Source of the DNA: Acidimicrobiales bacterium
Lineage (GTDB): Bacteria; Actinomycetota; Acidimicrobiia; Acidimicrobiales; Aldehydirespiratoraceae
Direction: 5' to 3'
DNA length: 64,000 nucleotides
NCBI GenBank assembly: GCA_033344915.1
Contig: JAWPML010000001.1
Span: 1,546,369 to 1,610,368 of the forward strand
Part shown: positions 63,339 to 64,000 of the stretch, piece after piece
How the letters are laid out: every line of letters starts with the position of its first letter
Position numbering within the stretch: the first letter of the stretch is position 1
The notes under the pieces: generated by a model
Told to the model about the DNA's origin: nothing
The model's input: the letters and a program-made list of their open reading frames with translations, nothing else
Database searches by the model: none
Translations under genes and position numbers: made by a program

Positions 63339-63953
63339 CTACCAGTGGGTGCGGTGGATGACCTCGTCGAGGGGTGGGCGGGGTCGGGTGGCGGATGCGG
63401 ACGGACGATCGGGGGCGCGATGGCCGATGGCGACCGTACCGACGGCGCGGCGGCCGGCGGGGACGCCGAAGCGGGCGCGGACGGCGTCCTCGTGGTCGAA
63501 GAGTCCGAAGAAGAGTGCGCCCAGGTCACGAGCCTCGGCCTCGAGCAGGAGCGCCATCACGACCGCTCCCCCGTCGACGAACCAGTACGGCACCGGCCAG
63601 TCCGCCGGATCTGCGCCGAGTCCGGTGTGGGCCTTGTCGTCCTCGGCGTAGCGGGCCGCGTACGCGTCGGGGTCCACCCACGGGACGATCAACACCGGCG
63701 CGGCGAGCAGGCTCGGCCACGGGAACGTCGCCCGGCTGCCGGCCGGAAGCGTCGTGTCCCAGTAGGCGGCGGTCGCCGCGGCACCCTCCAGGACCAGGAA
63801 CTCGGTCCCGCCGGTGTTGCCCGCCGACGGCGCCCGCCGAGCGCGGTCGACCATCGCGTCCACGACGTCGGCGGCGATTGCGGTGTCGACGAACGCCCGC
63901 GTCATGCGCCGCCGCCGAACGACCTCGGCGAACGACGGCGGGGTGTCGCTCAG
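63339..63953 (-). CDS. Nitroreductase-family protein, apparent CTG start
   Basis: 204 residues if it starts at CTG 63953; an ATG at 63905 would give 188. SFAEVVRRRRMTRAF is the usual N-terminal block, whose Arg residues bind the FMN phosphate, and it lies upstream of the ATG. ARRAPSAGNTGG, DGGAVVMALLLEAEARDLG and AVGTVAIGHRA complete the fold. No ATG, GTG or TTG lies further upstream in frame within the window. CTG overlaps the previous gene's TGA as CTGA. Confidence 0.8.
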   Translation of the reverse strand: MSDTPPSFAEVVRRRRMTRAFVDTAIAADVVDAMVDRARRAPSAGNTGGTEFLVLEGAAATAAYWDTTLPAGSRATFPWPSLLAAPVLIVPWVDPDAYAARYAEDDKAHTGLGADPADWPVPYWFVDGGAVVMALLLEAEARDLGALFFGLFDHEDAVRARFGVPAGRRAVGTVAIGHRAPDRPSASATRPRPPLDEVIHRTHW

Positions 63954-64000
63954 AGCAGCTTCTCGAGATCCTCGGCCATGGCCCAGCCGAACGCGATCAG
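63950..64000 (-). CDS. C-terminal end of an upstream gene, cut by window edge
   Basis: Sixteen codons (LIAFGWAMAEDLEKLL) run from the window edge to a TGA at 63950. The stop overlaps the nitroreductase start. The product cannot be named. Confidence 0.55.
   Translation of the reverse strand: MIAFGWAMAEDLEKLL

Overview
The window is a gene-dense stretch (about 70% GC) of a bacterial chromosome, read entirely as housekeeping and ordinary metabolic genes. A mycothiol synthase-like gene, menaquinone genes (menA, menG), GTG starts, Thr-rich linkers and SLH repeats of the form 'GITTGTSxTTxSP...REQMAAFLAR' point to a high-GC actinobacterium. The repeat style and the many leaderless promoters make class Acidimicrobiia my best guess; this is inference from sequence alone. 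I saw no rRNA, tRNA, CRISPR array, insertion sequence, prophage or integrase, and no stretch over 300 bases without a gene. The longest gaps are 45220-45453, 30559-30754 and 1405-1574.

Layout. 1-5989: a cut AfsR/LuxR-type ATPase, then a secreted M23 peptidase with SLH repeats, an M28 aminopeptidase lipoprotein, an unknown lipoprotein and an M48 metalloprotease. 5996-16324: small enzymes (histidine phosphatase, PEP-mutase-like lyase, RlmI-like methyltransferase, SET protein, ThiD, AlgH), an SGNH/MBOAT O-acetylation pair and a HelD-like RNA polymerase recycling helicase. 16401-26143: AlkB-like dioxygenase, orphan esterase-like protein, acyl-CoA and redox enzymes, acyltransferase. 26194-35550: tryptophan genes trpA, trpB, trpF, trpC and trpE, with hisI, plus a DnaJ-domain membrane protein and a two-component system. 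35656-38567: DUF1203 protein, amidase, stand-alone GroES, hydrolase. 38582-43675: hisDCBHAF. 43752-49432: small membrane proteins, nth, mshD-like, rlmN, menG, VOC protein. 49429-60958: purL(S)-Q-C-E-K-F-D-M-N-menA, an almost complete IMP pathway in one overlapping minus-strand run. 61035-64000: thiolase/DUF35 pair with lysine-rich tails, and a nitroreductase.

How it works together. Long operons are built with 4-base ATGA or GTGA overlaps, so translation is probably coupled: hisDCBHAF, purLQC/EKFDMN-menA, trpFBA and hisI-trpE-ygfZ. The first gene of nearly every transcript has a TANNNT box ending 6-9 bases before its start codon, which is the hallmark of leaderless transcription. menA (end of the purine run) and menG (convergent to it) serve menaquinone synthesis. 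trpD, trpG, hisE and hisG are not in the window.

No clearly new defence or biosynthetic system is present. The most unusual signals are: apparent CTG start codons, two of them in 'CTGA' stop-start overlaps; histone-H1-like tails on both members of a thiolase/DUF35 pair; a perfect 16-bp palindrome carrying two opposed leaderless promoters; and a 30-bp operator-like dyad over a lipoprotein start codon.
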